From the NCBI RefSeq assembly GCF_001625195.1, contig NC_054389.1, positions 6,382,520 to 6,446,519 on the forward strand: DNA of 64,000 nt. The letters are read 5' to 3'. This document shows, piece after piece, positions 42,512 to 54,008 of the stretch (position 1 is the first letter of the stretch; each line of letters begins with the position of its first letter). The DNA comes from Drechmeria coniospora. Lineage: Eukaryota > Ascomycota > Sordariomycetes > Hypocreales > Ophiocordycipitaceae. The notes under the pieces are model-generated. The model did not search any database. It was not told where the DNA came from and saw nothing but the letters and a program-made list of their open reading frames with translations. A program made the position numbers and the translations under genes.

Positions 42512-43715
42512 ATGTCTGGAATCTTCGGCGGCGGTGCCGCGGCTCCCTCGTCGACCAGCTCTCTCGGCGACCTCAAACAAGATGTAGCCCTCAGCGATCC
42601 CCCGACCGACGGCATCTCCGATCTGGCATTCTCGCCTGCCGCCAACACGCCGGACTTTCTCGCCGTCGCCAGCTGGGACAACAAAGTTCGAATCTACGAA
42701 ATTGCACAGAACGGTCAGAGCCAGGGCCGCCACGTGTACGAGCATAGTCAGCCTGTGCTGAACTGTGCCTTTTCCAAGGTGAGAAAGTCGCAGACCGCCT
42801 TCATGTTCACCTGGACCCGTCCCTAATCCATTCGCCAGGACGGCACGAAAGTTGCCTCGGCCGGCGCGGACAAAAACGTCAAAGTCTGCGACCTCGCCTC
42901 ACAACGAGATCTCACCATCGGCAGCCACGATCAGCCTGTTCGAACCTGCCGATTCTTCGACAGCGGCAGCGGGCCCATGGTCGTCTCGGGCTCCTGGGAC
43001 AAGACGGTCAAGTACTGGGACCTCCGACAGCAAGGGCCTGCCGCCACTCTGCAGTGCCAGGAGCGCGTCTATAGTATGGATGTGCGTGACAACCTCTGCG
43101 TCGTCGCCACGGCGGACCGGTACATCAACGTCATCGATCTCAAGAACCCGACCAAGTTTTACAAGACGATGCAAAGCCCGCTCAAGTGGCAAACGAGGGT
43201 GGTCAGCTGTTTCATCGATTCAGCAGGCTTCGCCATCGGCAGCATCGAGGGACGCTGCGCCATTCAGTACGTCGAGGAAAAGGACTCGAGGTACGACGCC
43301 CCTCCTCCGGCACCTGGCCGTCATTTTCCTGACGCGATGCTGACGTTCCACTTCCAGCTCCAACTTCTCCTTCAAATGCCACCGCGAACCCCCGTCCAAC
43401 AGCGTCATCAATGTGCACGCCGTCAACTCCATCTCGTTCCACCCGGTCCACGGAACCTTCAGCACCGCAGGCTCCGATGGAACTTTTCACTTCTGGGACA
43501 AGGATGCCAAGCACCGTCTCAAAGGCTATCCCGCCGTTGGCGGCAGCATCACGGCGACGACGTTCAACAAGACCGGCAGCATATTCGCGTACGCCATTAG
43601 CTATGACTGGAGCAAAGGGTACCAGCACAACACCCAGAACTATCCGATCAAGGTCATGCTGCACCCTGTCCAGAATGACGAGTGTAAGCCGCGGCCATCG
43701 ATGAAGAAGCGATAA
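42512..43715 (+). CDS. RAE1: mRNA export factor Rae1/Gle2 (WD40, 358 aa)
   Basis: Rae1/Gle2 is a WD40 propeller that binds the GLEBS motif of Nup98-type nucleoporins at the nuclear pore and supports poly(A) RNA export. Three exons: 42512..42778, 42839..43290 and 43358..43715, with in-frame GT..AG introns. The protein begins MSGIFGGG and shows repeated blades, including FLAVASWDNKVRIYEI, VASAGADKNVKVCDL, MVVSGSWDKTVKYWDLR, CVVATADRYINVIDL and STAGSDGTFHFWDKD. GRCAIQYVEEKDSSNFSFKCHR spans the second splice. The end, AYAISYDWSKGYQ, is diagnostic of Rae1. Length matches the family. Confidence 0.97.
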
Positions 43716-44212
43716 AAGTAAGCGGCCGAGGGCGGAGGGTGGTTTGGTAGGGAGTGAAGGTAGCATCGGGTGCGATGGTGGTGCGTGAGGAAGTGGAAAC
43801 TCTCTGAATGGTGCGAATCCCACACGCCTTCTGGACAACGAGGCGAATCAAAGACATACAGACCAACCAGCCTTCCTGGCTGGTGGTCGTCAGGCCGGGC
43901 GAGAGGTGTGGCCGCCCGGCATTCACGTTGCTAATGAAGCCTCTGCGGTCACAAACGCATGCTCGTTCATCTTTACGCATTTCAAGACAATCCGATGGAT
44001 GCATCAAAAGCATGAAGCACCATGTTTCATTTTTCAAGTGAAGGAATCCCGCCGCTCGTGGCATGGGCTCCGTGCGAGCTCGCAGAGCTTGCTTATTCTA
44101 CGGTACAATATGGCTAGCTATGACTGGTTGTGGTCGGGGAGTAGTTTGTCGGATGCATGTGAAGCAAAGATGAAAGGAAAAATGCAAGTCGCCAACGGTG
44201 ATTGAATCGTGA
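43716..44212. other. Convergent 3' spacer
   Basis: Between the RAE1 stop and the next minus-strand stop; no gene is visible. Confidence 0.5.
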
Positions 44213-44887
44213 TCAAGCAAACTTCTTGGCCGGCATCAAAACATCCTCGACCATGCCCTTCCACAGATCACGGATCATGCCGCCGCTGCCCTCGTCAAGC
44301 TCCTTTGCGGCTTGAGACTGGCGATCCTCGTGGACAAACTTTAGTTCGATACCATCGAGGGAGATGCCCTGCACCTCGGACAGGGGCGTGCCAGGTACCA
44401 CGTTTTCGGGGTTGGCCGCGACGATGGAGATCTCGGGGAGCCGGACAGACATGTCGCAGGCCGACGGACCATGGGCGGCAGAGTAGTTGTCCGGCAAGAG
44501 GGGGACTCGGGGCCAGACGGTACTGGAACCAGGACCGGCCGGGTCCGGGAGGGGGGGGAAGACGGCGGAATCGATGTGGCCGGCAGTGGAGGACATGGTG
44601 ACGTGGGAGGTGGTGTGGAAGGTTTGCATCAGGGGCTTGGTGCGGTTGGCGAGCGAGGGCTGAGGAGTAGGTCGGTGGGTGGTGGTGAGTTTGCGAAACT
44701 GGCACTGCGTGTTGGCGGTCTATTCCATTCATCAAGGCGGGCAGGGACGTACCTCGGAGTGCTCGCGATTCCGCAGCAGGTCGGCGTACTTGGGCATGAG
44801 AGCGGCACCGGCGCCGTGGGAGGTGCGTGTGGCCGATGAGCCGACAAGCCGGATGAGCTTAGAAACCGGGGCAGTGACGCGCGACAT
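44213..44887 (-). CDS. Conserved-looking small protein, possibly mitochondrial (206 aa)
   Basis: Exon 1 (44753..44887) and exon 2 (44213..44698) are joined by a 54-nt intron (GTACGT..GCCAG) linking ..NREHSE to FRKLTT in phase 0. The N-terminus is basic and acid-free (MSRVTAPVSKLIRLVGSSATRTS), which suggests mitochondrial import. The middle is Pro/Ser/Thr-rich with HTTSH. The last third has ordered-looking segments, PEISIVAANPENVVPG and GISLDGIELKFVHE, and it ends MIRDLWKGMVEDVL. I do not recognise the family. The clean splice and non-repetitive sequence argue it is a real gene. Confidence 0.65.
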
Positions 44888-47800
44888 GTTGTGTATGATG
44901 TATGCTGTGCTTGATGGCGGTGCAGGTATTAACTCCGGTGCAGGTGCAAATGCGCGTCTCCGATCGTGGCAGTTGAATTATGGGCAGACAGCGTTGATGT
45001 TTGGGGACAGGACAGCGATGTCGGCGCCGGTGCGGCAGGGAGCAATCGTGGAGTCTGGCGTCGAGGGCGAGGGAGTTTGACGAGTGGGCGGTCCTCAACA
45101 ATTCTCTTGACTCGGACGAAATACGGACAGCGCAAGCAAGGGACGACGACTTGTAATTCTCCAAACAGCGGGATGGAAGAGGGAGGCAAGTATTGGGCAA
45201 CGAGGGGAGAGTAGCAGAGGAGCAGAGGAGCAGAGGAGCAGAGGAGTAGAGGAGCAGAGGAGCAGAGAAGCAGCGTGGCAGAGGAGTAGAGTGGAAGAGG
45301 AGTAGAGTGGAAGAGGAGTAGAATGCAGGACGATGGAAGTGGAAGCCGATCAGCAGATCGATCAGATGGCGCACCGGTTTCCTTATTAGTACTTGGAAGG
45401 TAGGTCAAGGTGGGATCACTGTACCGTACCTACTAGTCACAGGCAGGTAGGCACTAGGGTTACTACTACAAGGCACTGCTAAGTAGGTTGACAAGCATGA
45501 GAGTTGCTGTCTGCGCCAATGCCCATAGATTCGCCACAGCGTTGAGGTGGGAACGCATGCAAATGCGGTGACGTGCTGCAGAGGCGCAGCGTGGGTTGCT
45601 GGAACAGGCGACTAGGGAAGATGTTGACTCGTTCAACGTTGAGGCCCCAGCAACGTCTGTTGTCCATGAAACAGGTACCTATCAAAGTACCTAGTACCTA
45701 GTACCTAGTACTTAGCGCACCTACACCTATAGTTCAGGTGCCTACGGAGTACAAAGTATTGATGAGGACGGGCTTAGTGGACTTGTTGCGATGAAAGTAC
45801 CTACTTACTACTAGTCAATGCCGAGCACGGCAGGGAGGTCGTGGATCCTGCCCCGTTCCGCAGGTTACAGGTACCCGTTGCTCAGGGCGGATGCAGTCCC
45901 CCACTCTAGACCAAAACGTAAGTACTTGTAATATGTACATGCACATGCACGTTGCGTGTTAGGAGCACGGCACTTGCGTGTGCACATGTACTGTACTTTG
46001 TACTCTAGTCCTTGGAGGGTAGAGTGCACTCACTCACTTTCAAAAACACCGTGCTTGTAGATATACATACTAGGTACCTACTACCCCAGCACAAATTTGC
46101 ACGCAAATGTAAGTTCTGTAAATGTATTACTCCGTACTCCGTACAGTACTTCCTTGTACTTATACATACTACCTACCGAAGTGCAGTGCAGTCCTTGAAC
46201 TCCGTACTTACTCCGTACTCCGTACCTGAGTCCCCCATATCGTTCTGAATATGGGCAAGACAGTTTCCATGCACTACTACTACCTACTCGGTTACTTGGC
46301 TCCCTCTCGATTGCTCGACGCGAGCGCATGCATTTCTCCCCCTCCCAGACACGAATAAACGTCCTCGTGACTTCTGCCACAGCAATGGCTTTGTTCGAAG
46401 TTGAGACCCTATGGCCGCAAAGAGAATTTGGCACCATGCTATGATCTCATCCGCCCGCTAGCGTGGACGGTAACCACCACCGGCTCACCCCGGACGCCCC
46501 GACGCCATCGCGAGATGTTGGGGATGGCCCCCGGATCCCCCCTGGCTTGTTTCAGGCCAATTTGATTGATTTCCTCTTCGTTCCCCGCGGCCTACGGATG
46601 ATCACATGGCATTCCAGAAGCTGCCGATTGCGACGAGGTGCCTGGCCGCATCGATTGCCTCGCTTGAACTTCTCGTCGCTCACCAAGCACGCCCGCCCCA
46701 TGTTGAACGTTGCACGTTGGCCAGCAGGGAGTGACACATGTTTCGTCTACAGTATCCTGCTGTTGGACTGGACATACTTTCTTTCTCCCCGCATTCGGCG
46801 CATACAAGCTACTGCCCTGCATTATTGCTGCCTGTATGAAGTGACTTCAGCTTGTAAATGCGATGTCGCATCAAGTGATGGATCGTGAATTGGGTCAAAA
46901 TTATCTCCCATTTGATGTACTGCTTTGTATCTGACGTCGTTGATGCATCTTTTTGGCTGCTAAAAATAGCGGCAAGAACATGCCATTTGTGCATGCGTGC
47001 CACGACCTGAGTAGCCGGCTACCCAAACATTAATCTTGGTGATTGCGGCACGACAGCGTGTTGGTTTATATCCACCATGGGTTTGTTTGGCGTATACAGA
47101 GGTCTCCTCATACCTGGTGATGACTAAGGTGTAGGTTGGATGGAGAACGCGCTGTGGTTTCAAAGCTTGAACGAATTTCGCCTGGCGATGAGCCCTTGTT
47201 ACATCACCTAAGCGAGGTGCTTCGCTGTTGAACTCCTCCCTGTGCACAATGGTGGACTTGAGGCAGTTGGGCATTGAGAAGCCGCATGGCATTCATTATT
47301 TGGGACTGAATAAATACTACGTCAATATATCAACCCAAGAGCAAGTAGAGACCAATACCATGGACCCAAGTATTTTTATCAATCGGTTGGCAATGACTCT
47401 TCTGGAAGGTGACATCCCTTTCTAGCCTCGGTGTCATGTGCTTGTCTGCCGTCGTCGAACGTACCAGAGTATACCAGCTTTTCATAATATTTTGGCCCGC
47501 TACGATTGTGCAGCTCTTCTCATAAAGACATCAAGATCTTCAATCCGAACTATCATGCTCGTGGTGTATCGGCAACTTGTCTCGAGTCTCGCCAGCAGTA
47601 TATCTTCATTGACTTCTACAAAGCCCAATAATCGACTTCAGTGGCTTTTCGGGATTGTGAATCCGTGAGCGGAGAGGTCCAAAACGAACACTGCATTCGT
47701 CCTCGTTCCAGATCTCTGATGGGCTGATCCCAATTTCTCTTCGACTCGATAGAGTAGGTTGATTCCGTCACCAGAGCCCGTGGCGTTGGGGACGAACAGG

Positions 47801-48682
47801 TGGGCAAAACTGCACTTTGATCAGGAGGAAGTCCACCGGCGGACTGCTCCAACCTTGACGCCCGTTCTTGGAGAAAATGAAACTGAACCTCCTTGATAGC
47901 GTGGCGATTCTCGACATCGCTTCTTAACTAGAAGCATACTCTTACGGTTCACATCGCGGTCCGAATGATGCCATTAAAAATATTGTCTGTTTCTAGGAGG
48001 CGTTCCAGAATGCAACATGGCGGTGAGTTCACGACGCACAAATACAGAAAATCAACCTCGAGGGAAATGCTTACCCTGCATATATTCCATAAAAATGCCA
48101 CTCGGCAGTAGGCTAGCTGTGTTTCTTCTTACCGGCACTGGGCGGCAGGGGCGGCATAAACATCGTGTCTGCGACATAAACGACGCTACGAGCGAGGAGA
48201 TCAGGAAGGGAAGAGATAAAGCTGGCGATGATGGAGCAAGCACTGATAGCCGGCTTGAGAAGGAAGAACTTCACGGTTCACATGCCTATGTATGAAGTAA
48301 TATGTAGATGCCTTAAAACAAGGGCCTTCAAGGGACCCATTTCCCATGGAAGGTGCCGGATTCACTGCCCCGGGGTTCCTGCCCCAACACCATCTTTCCC
48401 CACGAAACCGTAGTAAGAGCCCGGGTTGAACCCCTCCATGAACAAAACTCCCACACTTCGGTGGTTCTTTTTCATCGGCTGGCACCCTATGAATCATCGC
48501 CCTCCTCGGCAACTCGAGTGAGGCGTCGCACCACTTCAACCGCCAACTCTCGTCAAGCATCTCCTGATCTGCGACCACAACAAAGTATTCTCCGAATATA
48601 CATGCGATACCGTCTTCTACCATCGAAACCGGCGTCAGTTCAGAATCGAAAAAGCCTCGTTGAGTTGCGTGACTCTCTCAAC
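44888..48682. repeat. 3.8-kb gene-poor spacer with repeats and GTAC islands
   Basis: No gene is supported. It contains the GAGGAGCAGA-type minisatellite (45210-45325) and GTAC islands at 45380-45480 and 45665-46240. From 46450 to 48680 the sequence is less GC-rich with scattered short frames on both strands. It lies between divergent genes, so both promoters are here. Confidence 0.6.
45210..45325 (+). repeat. Purine-rich minisatellite (GAGGAGCAGA-type)
   Basis: About ten imperfect units of GAGGAGCAGA/GAGGAGTAGA and GTGGAAGAG on a pure-purine-biased strand. Confidence 0.9.
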
Positions 48683-51245
48683 ATGGCAGATCATATTGAC
48701 CCCCGCCAGGTTGCGCACTCCTGCATGGTAGGTTTCCCCTTGAACTTTCTCGCTCGCATCTTCAGCAAAAAAAAAACCGTTTTGCTGGCTTTTTTGGGTC
48801 CCGACGGATGATTTTGGTGCAGAATTGCCCAAAAATATCATATGGTCCAAGCCTCTGTCTCGTTAAAGGTCGGACCCGTGTTAACTGCAGCGGTTGATAG
48901 CTCGATCTCGGTCGTATGCGACAGGCAGAACTCCCTCTGAGTGACCAAGAACGCCGAGGTCCATCATTCGCCCCGAAAGGAGACAACTCAGCTCGAAACG
49001 TGGCCCCTGAGACGAGGGAAATCCTCAAGAGCAAGTGGAGCGGTATGCGAACCGGTCATCCCCTATCTGATATTGCTAACAAATACATCACCTGGTAGCG
49101 ACGATACGAGACGAAGAGTCCGAACAGGTAGACGGCTTGGAGAATAGCGACGCCCGCCCGTGGGCAAAGAAGGTTACCCAAGCATCCATGTCAAATAACC
49201 CTACTGCAATGTGTGTGCCCTGTGCTCACCTTCTCCTTCCTTGCCCAACTAATATCGTCGTCTCTAGCGCACCTTTCCTAGTGGCCCCAACTCACGTTGG
49301 TGCCAAGAAAGCACAATACCCAAACTCTCGCAAGGCTGGCAGTGGCCCCGTGGGACGACTTGGAGGACTCATCCCACCAGGAGGCAATGCCTCGTTGGCT
49401 TCAAAAGCCAAGAAACCAACTGTGAAATTTGCAGCAAGCGCACCCGCTCAATCGGAATCTACCCCATTCTCCAAGGTGCATCAACAACGACAGGCGGCCA
49501 CTCCTTCTACTGAGTCCACCAAGCCAAAATCACCCGATTATGTCCTTTGTGAAGGCAGCTGTGAGATGAAGCCTACTCAAGGCACCCAAACGTTCGAAGC
49601 AACGTTCGCCATGAAGATTGACTCGGCTTCGAACCACGCCCTGCTCATTATCACCACTCCCGGCAAGGAGGAACGGGTGCATAATGTGATGGACCTCCAG
49701 GCCCCAACCATGCACAACGGTTTCTGTCGTATAGAAAGCTATGCTGGCAAAAGTAACGCCAGCTATACGCTGAAACTAAAGGATTCTACCTGGACTGGGA
49801 AGTTCAAGTTTTACCTGGAAAGTCTACGAACGGCAGCCATTAGGCAGCAGGCATGTACTGGCGACGAAGCAAAACCGACTGCGGCCCAGATGAGGGCTGC
49901 TTCTTGCTTGTCCAAGGCAGCCGATGTTGCTTTGATCGGTCCCGCAACGATCTCTCCCACCACTCCTGGCGCAACGAACAGTGACCAGCCGGTAGAGGGA
50001 AAGCCTTCCAAATTCGACAATGTGGATGCGGCTGATCCGTTGAGCACAATGGAGGAGGCAGTCGAACCAGCACTGAATAGCAACCTGCTGGCGCGGGTGC
50101 AGTCTTCCAATTTCGTCGTTTTGGACACGGCCAATCCGTTTGGCAAGATGGAGGAGGCGGTTGAACCCGCATCGAATAAGAACCGGCCAGCGGAGGCGCA
50201 GGCTTCCAACCTCGTCGATGTAGATACGGCCATTCCGTTCGGCGCGATGGAGGAGGCGGTTGAACCCGCACCGAATGGCAACAACCCAGCGGAGCTGCAG
50301 ACTCCAAACCTTGTCGATATTGATACTGGAAATTCTATCAACACGGTGGAGGAGGCAGCGGAACAGCTACATGCCCTTGTACATAACGTAATGGCTGAAC
50401 TGAAAGGGCGTGGGCTGCGTCTCTCGGAAGAAGCGATTGACGATGTCGAGGAGACGGCCCTCGACGTCTGGTTTAACAGAAACCTTTTCGATTCTCATGC
50501 TGACGACATCAAAAGCGACATGTTGGGCCTTTTGAAAGGATTTTCCCAACTCAAACGTCAAGCTGATCGCATGAAGAAAAAGATCCAAACCCGGCGAGCA
50601 AACATCGGCCTCGCCGAAAGCCCCTCACTACAGAGCTTGAAGGACTTGAAGATAGGCGCCGGCCCAAGAAGCCGAATCCAGTACACCACTGCGGAGATCG
50701 AAGAGTTATCCGACAAAGCGATATCGCGTCCAGTAGATCTGGATTGGGCCGAGTTCCTCCCGATGGTCGGTGAGAAAAGGAGCGGAAGGAATGCGAAGTC
50801 TGCCACGGCCGAAGTCCAGCTGCAGCCGATCAGCAACATGGGCACTTTGATCGACATCAATTTCAATCCCACCATGCCTGCGACTAGTAGCAACGGACCA
50901 GAAATTTTGTTCAAAGATTCGATCAGTTCCAAATCTGCCGTCAATTCGCAGCCAACTGCCGTTGCAACCACGCCGCTGCCTAGCGACACCGAGAAAAAAA
51001 TGGCATGTTCGGGGCCCGCGAAGGACGAGACAAAAGACACCATGACCACGCGACAATGGGGGCAGCAGAAAAGGCCTCCATGTGAACGTATGGCCGCGTA
51101 CCATCACGGGGGCCAAGGAGCAGCACTGTCGTCGAAAAGCCATCCAATTGCAGCGGCCAATGTGCAGTCAAACACCGCCTCGAGCAAGCCAAGAACCTCC
51201 GAGCCAATCTTGACGGGACTTTTATCCTCGCTCTGGGCTAACTAA
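48683..51245 (+). CDS. Unknown protein with four 33-residue repeats (about 750 aa)
   Basis: My model has four exons: 48683..48727, 48925..49042, 49099..49210 and 49268..51245; the first two exons are less certain. The third intron (57 nt, GTGTGT..CTAG with an ACTAAT branch site) keeps the frame open if retained. There is no signal peptide. Residues ~150-260 form a compact block (YVLCEGSCEMKP.. KFKFYLESLRTA) of alternating strands. Next come four tandem 33-residue units with PFGxMEEAVEP cores (50026-50356). A helical, probably coiled segment (EEAIDDVEETALDVWFNR .. FSQLKRQADRMKKKIQTRR) follows, then a disordered Ser/Thr-rich tail ending LTGLLSSLWAN. Codon use is less C-ending than in neighbouring genes. 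No family is recognised; it may be lineage-specific. Confidence 0.6.
50026..50356 (+). repeat. Four tandem 99-bp coding repeats
   Basis: Units begin ADPLSTMEEA, TANPFGKMEEA, TAIPFGAMEEA and TGNSINTVEEA, each 33 codons. The central two are most alike. Confidence 0.85.
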
Positions 51246-51594
51246 GATAGGGAACCTCCAGCTGAGACGGCCGTGTTGAGATCAGGCGTGGACAACGACG
51301 CAAGTTCTAGATGGCACATGTGAATGTTGAGGTGGGGGGTTGGGGAATGACTGGCTGGCCCATTGTGCGACGAGCAACAAAGCCGCAGGGTATCTTTCAC
51401 GCAAGCGCTGAGACGCGGAGATATTTTCTGGCATTTTGTCTGGCGTTTGTGTTCGTAGTCGACGCAGATGAAATTAATGGGGAGATTTGTCGTCCTACCC
51501 CTGGCGTCTGTCTGGATCTGGTAGACCACACACAGATATAGCGGTCGCGGCAACGAGGTTGGCAAACAGATTGGGCCAAATCAAGAAAGGCGCT
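51246..51594. other. Convergent 3' spacer
   Basis: Between two converging genes; nothing recognisable. Confidence 0.5.
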
Positions 51595-52030
51595 TTAAAC
51601 GCTCTCTGCATGTAGCTTCCTCCGACACCTCTCCTCATACACTTGCAGCAATTTACAGGTGTCACTGTCCAACGCCCTCATGCTTCCATCGTTCTGTAAT
51701 GTCTTGATGAAGTCAAGGGCGTCGGCGAACCTACGAAAGTAGTAGAGCTCTTCGACGGCGTGGAGAACCTCTTGTATGTGCTGCTTATTGGCACCTGGGC
51801 CCAGAGGCAGGCAGATTTGTTTGTGGATCTGCGTCGCGACGGTGCCAGGTCAGCCAGTGCTCGTGGCATGGGTAGGCGTGCCAACTCACGTTGCCGTTTT
51901 CAACCTTTGTATGGTATCCCCGTTTGACTACCTGGAACTCGGGTTCCGTCTGGCGGGTACGGTCTACCTTGCTCTCGTCATCGCTCTCGGAGAGTTGGAT
52001 GTTGAGGATGCCGCCGTCCTCGTCATCCAT
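51595..52030 (-). CDS. Small helical protein of unknown function (124 aa)
   Basis: Exon 1 (51890..52030) and exon 2 (51595..51828) are joined by a 61-nt intron (GTGAGT..CGCAG). The acidic start MDDEDGGILNIQLSESDDES is followed by EPEFQVVKRGYHTKVENGN. Exon 2 continues IHKQICLPLGPGANKQHI and then two amphipathic helices (EVLHAVEELYYFRRFADALDF and CKLLQVYEERCRRKL) that resemble one TPR-like pair. No long frame marks this gene because of the split; the spliced frame has a clean start and stop. The family is unknown to me. Confidence 0.65.
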
Positions 52031-52763
52031 GCTGCCGGGATCGGGGATGTGAACGAGTAAAGTTGGTGCGAGATCGTTGTTCGTTCAAGCAACATGAACG
52101 GTCCAAAAAAGTCTGCCCCACACCAACTCACATTTCCACAAAGCTGGCCATTCGGAATGACGCGGGCGCTTGTTGAATAGCGAGTGAGCTACGTGTATGG
52201 TGAGTGGTGACAGATATTGCCTTGAATTGGCATGATTTTTCGAGGCGACCAATTTTTAGCGGTGCGGTACGTGAGTGGCTGTACTTAGTAGCCCCCCGCA
52301 ATCAGCGGTGGTGCTGCTGCCAATACCGCTCAGTACAGTAAGTAAGTACAGTATTACTTACACTTCCCAGAGCGTGGGTGTAGGCACTTACAAGTCATTA
52401 CCGTACTACGGTGCATGCACCTAAGCACTATTATTATTACCTGTTCAAGTACGGAGTACGGAGTACTAGGTATTGCTTACTGTACTAGGTAGGTAGGTAC
52501 GTACTTACTGTAAGTACATAGGTACCAGGGATTCTTTGTACTTAGCAATTTATACTCCGTAGTACGGAGGAGTACTATAATACCAAAAAAGGTCGCAAGC
52601 TTACAGTAAACAGTTAACCACCCACCTCGGACTAGTCGCCACCAAAAGTGGTTTCATACCTGTATTAATAGCTATTGCGTCACTCCAATCCGTTAATTGC
52701 TTCTCTCTTCCCATTCCTTCCCTTCACAAGAACGAGAGCCCCAGTGACTTCTAATCAAATCGA
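52031..52763. repeat. Divergent spacer with GTAC island
   Basis: No gene is visible. It is dense in GTAC words at 52285-52575, including TACGGAGTACGGAGTACTAGG-type runs. It carries promoters for both flanking genes. Confidence 0.65.
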
Positions 52764-53820
52764 ATGGCGGGATCCACGACAGAGGCGACTGCCCAGTCGA
52801 CAGCAGGAACGGACCAGACGACGGCCACTGCCAGGGGCTCGCGCGGGCCGCCCAAACCCATCGATATTGACAAGACGAAGCCGCAAGATTTTGACGGACA
52901 AGTGTCGACAACAAACGGGTTGCCGTCGGCGGAGACGTTGCGGGAGGTTGACGACTACGTCGTCCTGGACCGAGATGGAAAGACGCGCACATTCGAGAGC
53001 CTGTACAACGGGCGAAATGCCGCACGCCGAGTCCTCGTCATCTTTGTGCGCCACTTTTTCTGCGGAGTAGGTCGCCCGCCGTTGGCAGAGCAGGTGGCAG
53101 GCGAGAAACGAGGAGCTGACGGATGTCGTCTAGAATTGCCAAGAGTACCTGCGGTCTCTGTCCGAGTCGGTCACGGTAGAGTCTCTGCTGCGGCTTCCGG
53201 TCAGCACCTGCATCGTCGTCATCGGCTGCGGAGACCCTGCGCTGATCGACATGTATGTCGAGGCAACCAACTGCCCGTTCCTCATATACACCGACCCGAC
53301 GCGATCACTGTTCGACAAGTTCGGCATGATCAAGACGTTGAGCCTAGGGCCCAAGCCGGCGTACATGAAAAAGAGCATTACAAAGGGGATTTTCGACAGC
53401 ATCGGACAGGCGCTGCGGCACGTGCCCGATGGTTTGGCGCTCAAGTCGGGTGACCAGCGGCAGGTCGGCGGCGAGTTTCTCTTCGAACCGCTCGACATCG
53501 TCACACCCATCACGACGCCACGCGAGGAGGGACACAAGCGGATCGCATCGCTGGACGACCCCGGCGGCCACGACAGGCTGGACGAGGGTCCCATCGAAGT
53601 CAAGCGGGTGTCGTGGTGCCACCGGATGACGACGACGCGTGATCACGCCGAGATACCCGAGCTCATGGAGATTCTCGGACTCGACAGCCAAGAGCATCCG
53701 ATCAAAGACAAGGACCGCTGGACCAAGGCGCTGGAGGTGCGCAAGGGCACAGGGACGACCATGGCGAACCAGATGAGCCAGGTCAGCTCTGCTCAGGAGG
53801 AGCAATCGATATCGTCATGA
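52764..53820 (+). CDS. PRXL2/AhpC-TSA-like thioredoxin-fold protein (329 aa)
   Basis: A peroxiredoxin-like protein of the PRXL2 (AhpC/TSA antioxidant enzyme) group. Exons are 52764..53066 and 53134..53820; the 67-nt intron (GTAGGT..CTAG) reconstitutes RHFFCGNCQEYLRSL. The CxxC redox pair is thus split by the intron, which is further support for the model. The thioredoxin fold continues with STCIVVIGCGDPALI, FLIYTDPTRSLFDKFGM and a long insertion. GGEFLFEP precedes a divergent C-terminal third (WCHRMTTTRDHAEIPELMEILGL). The low-complexity Thr/Ser-rich N-terminus lacks a signal. Redox activity is inferred from the family. Confidence 0.88.
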
Positions 53821-53882
53821 ACGAGGCAACTGGGAACCGCAGCGTCTTTCTCGATTGTGTACCTGGTTGTACATGGCGCATT

Positions 53883-53902
53883 GGGGCGGGGGCGGGGGCG
53901 GG
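53883..53902 (+). other. G-quadruplex motif in the 3' flank of the PRXL2 gene
   Basis: Four G tracts (4, 5, 5 and 3 G) are separated by single C loops, 62 bp after the PRXL2 stop. Confidence 0.8.
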
Positions 53903-54008
53903 TGTGCTTTTGGATGTTTGAATTATTGCCATACCGATATGGCAAGGTGATGATAATGGTGGCGATAATGGTTATGATGCATCGCCTCGGCCATCTCGGC
54001 CGTCACCA

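Noticed and set aside
48201..48623. Minus-strand 140-codon frame upstream of the repeat protein
   Set aside because: Compositionally plausible, but no family, splice support or start context; it lies in the presumed 5' region of the plus-strand gene.
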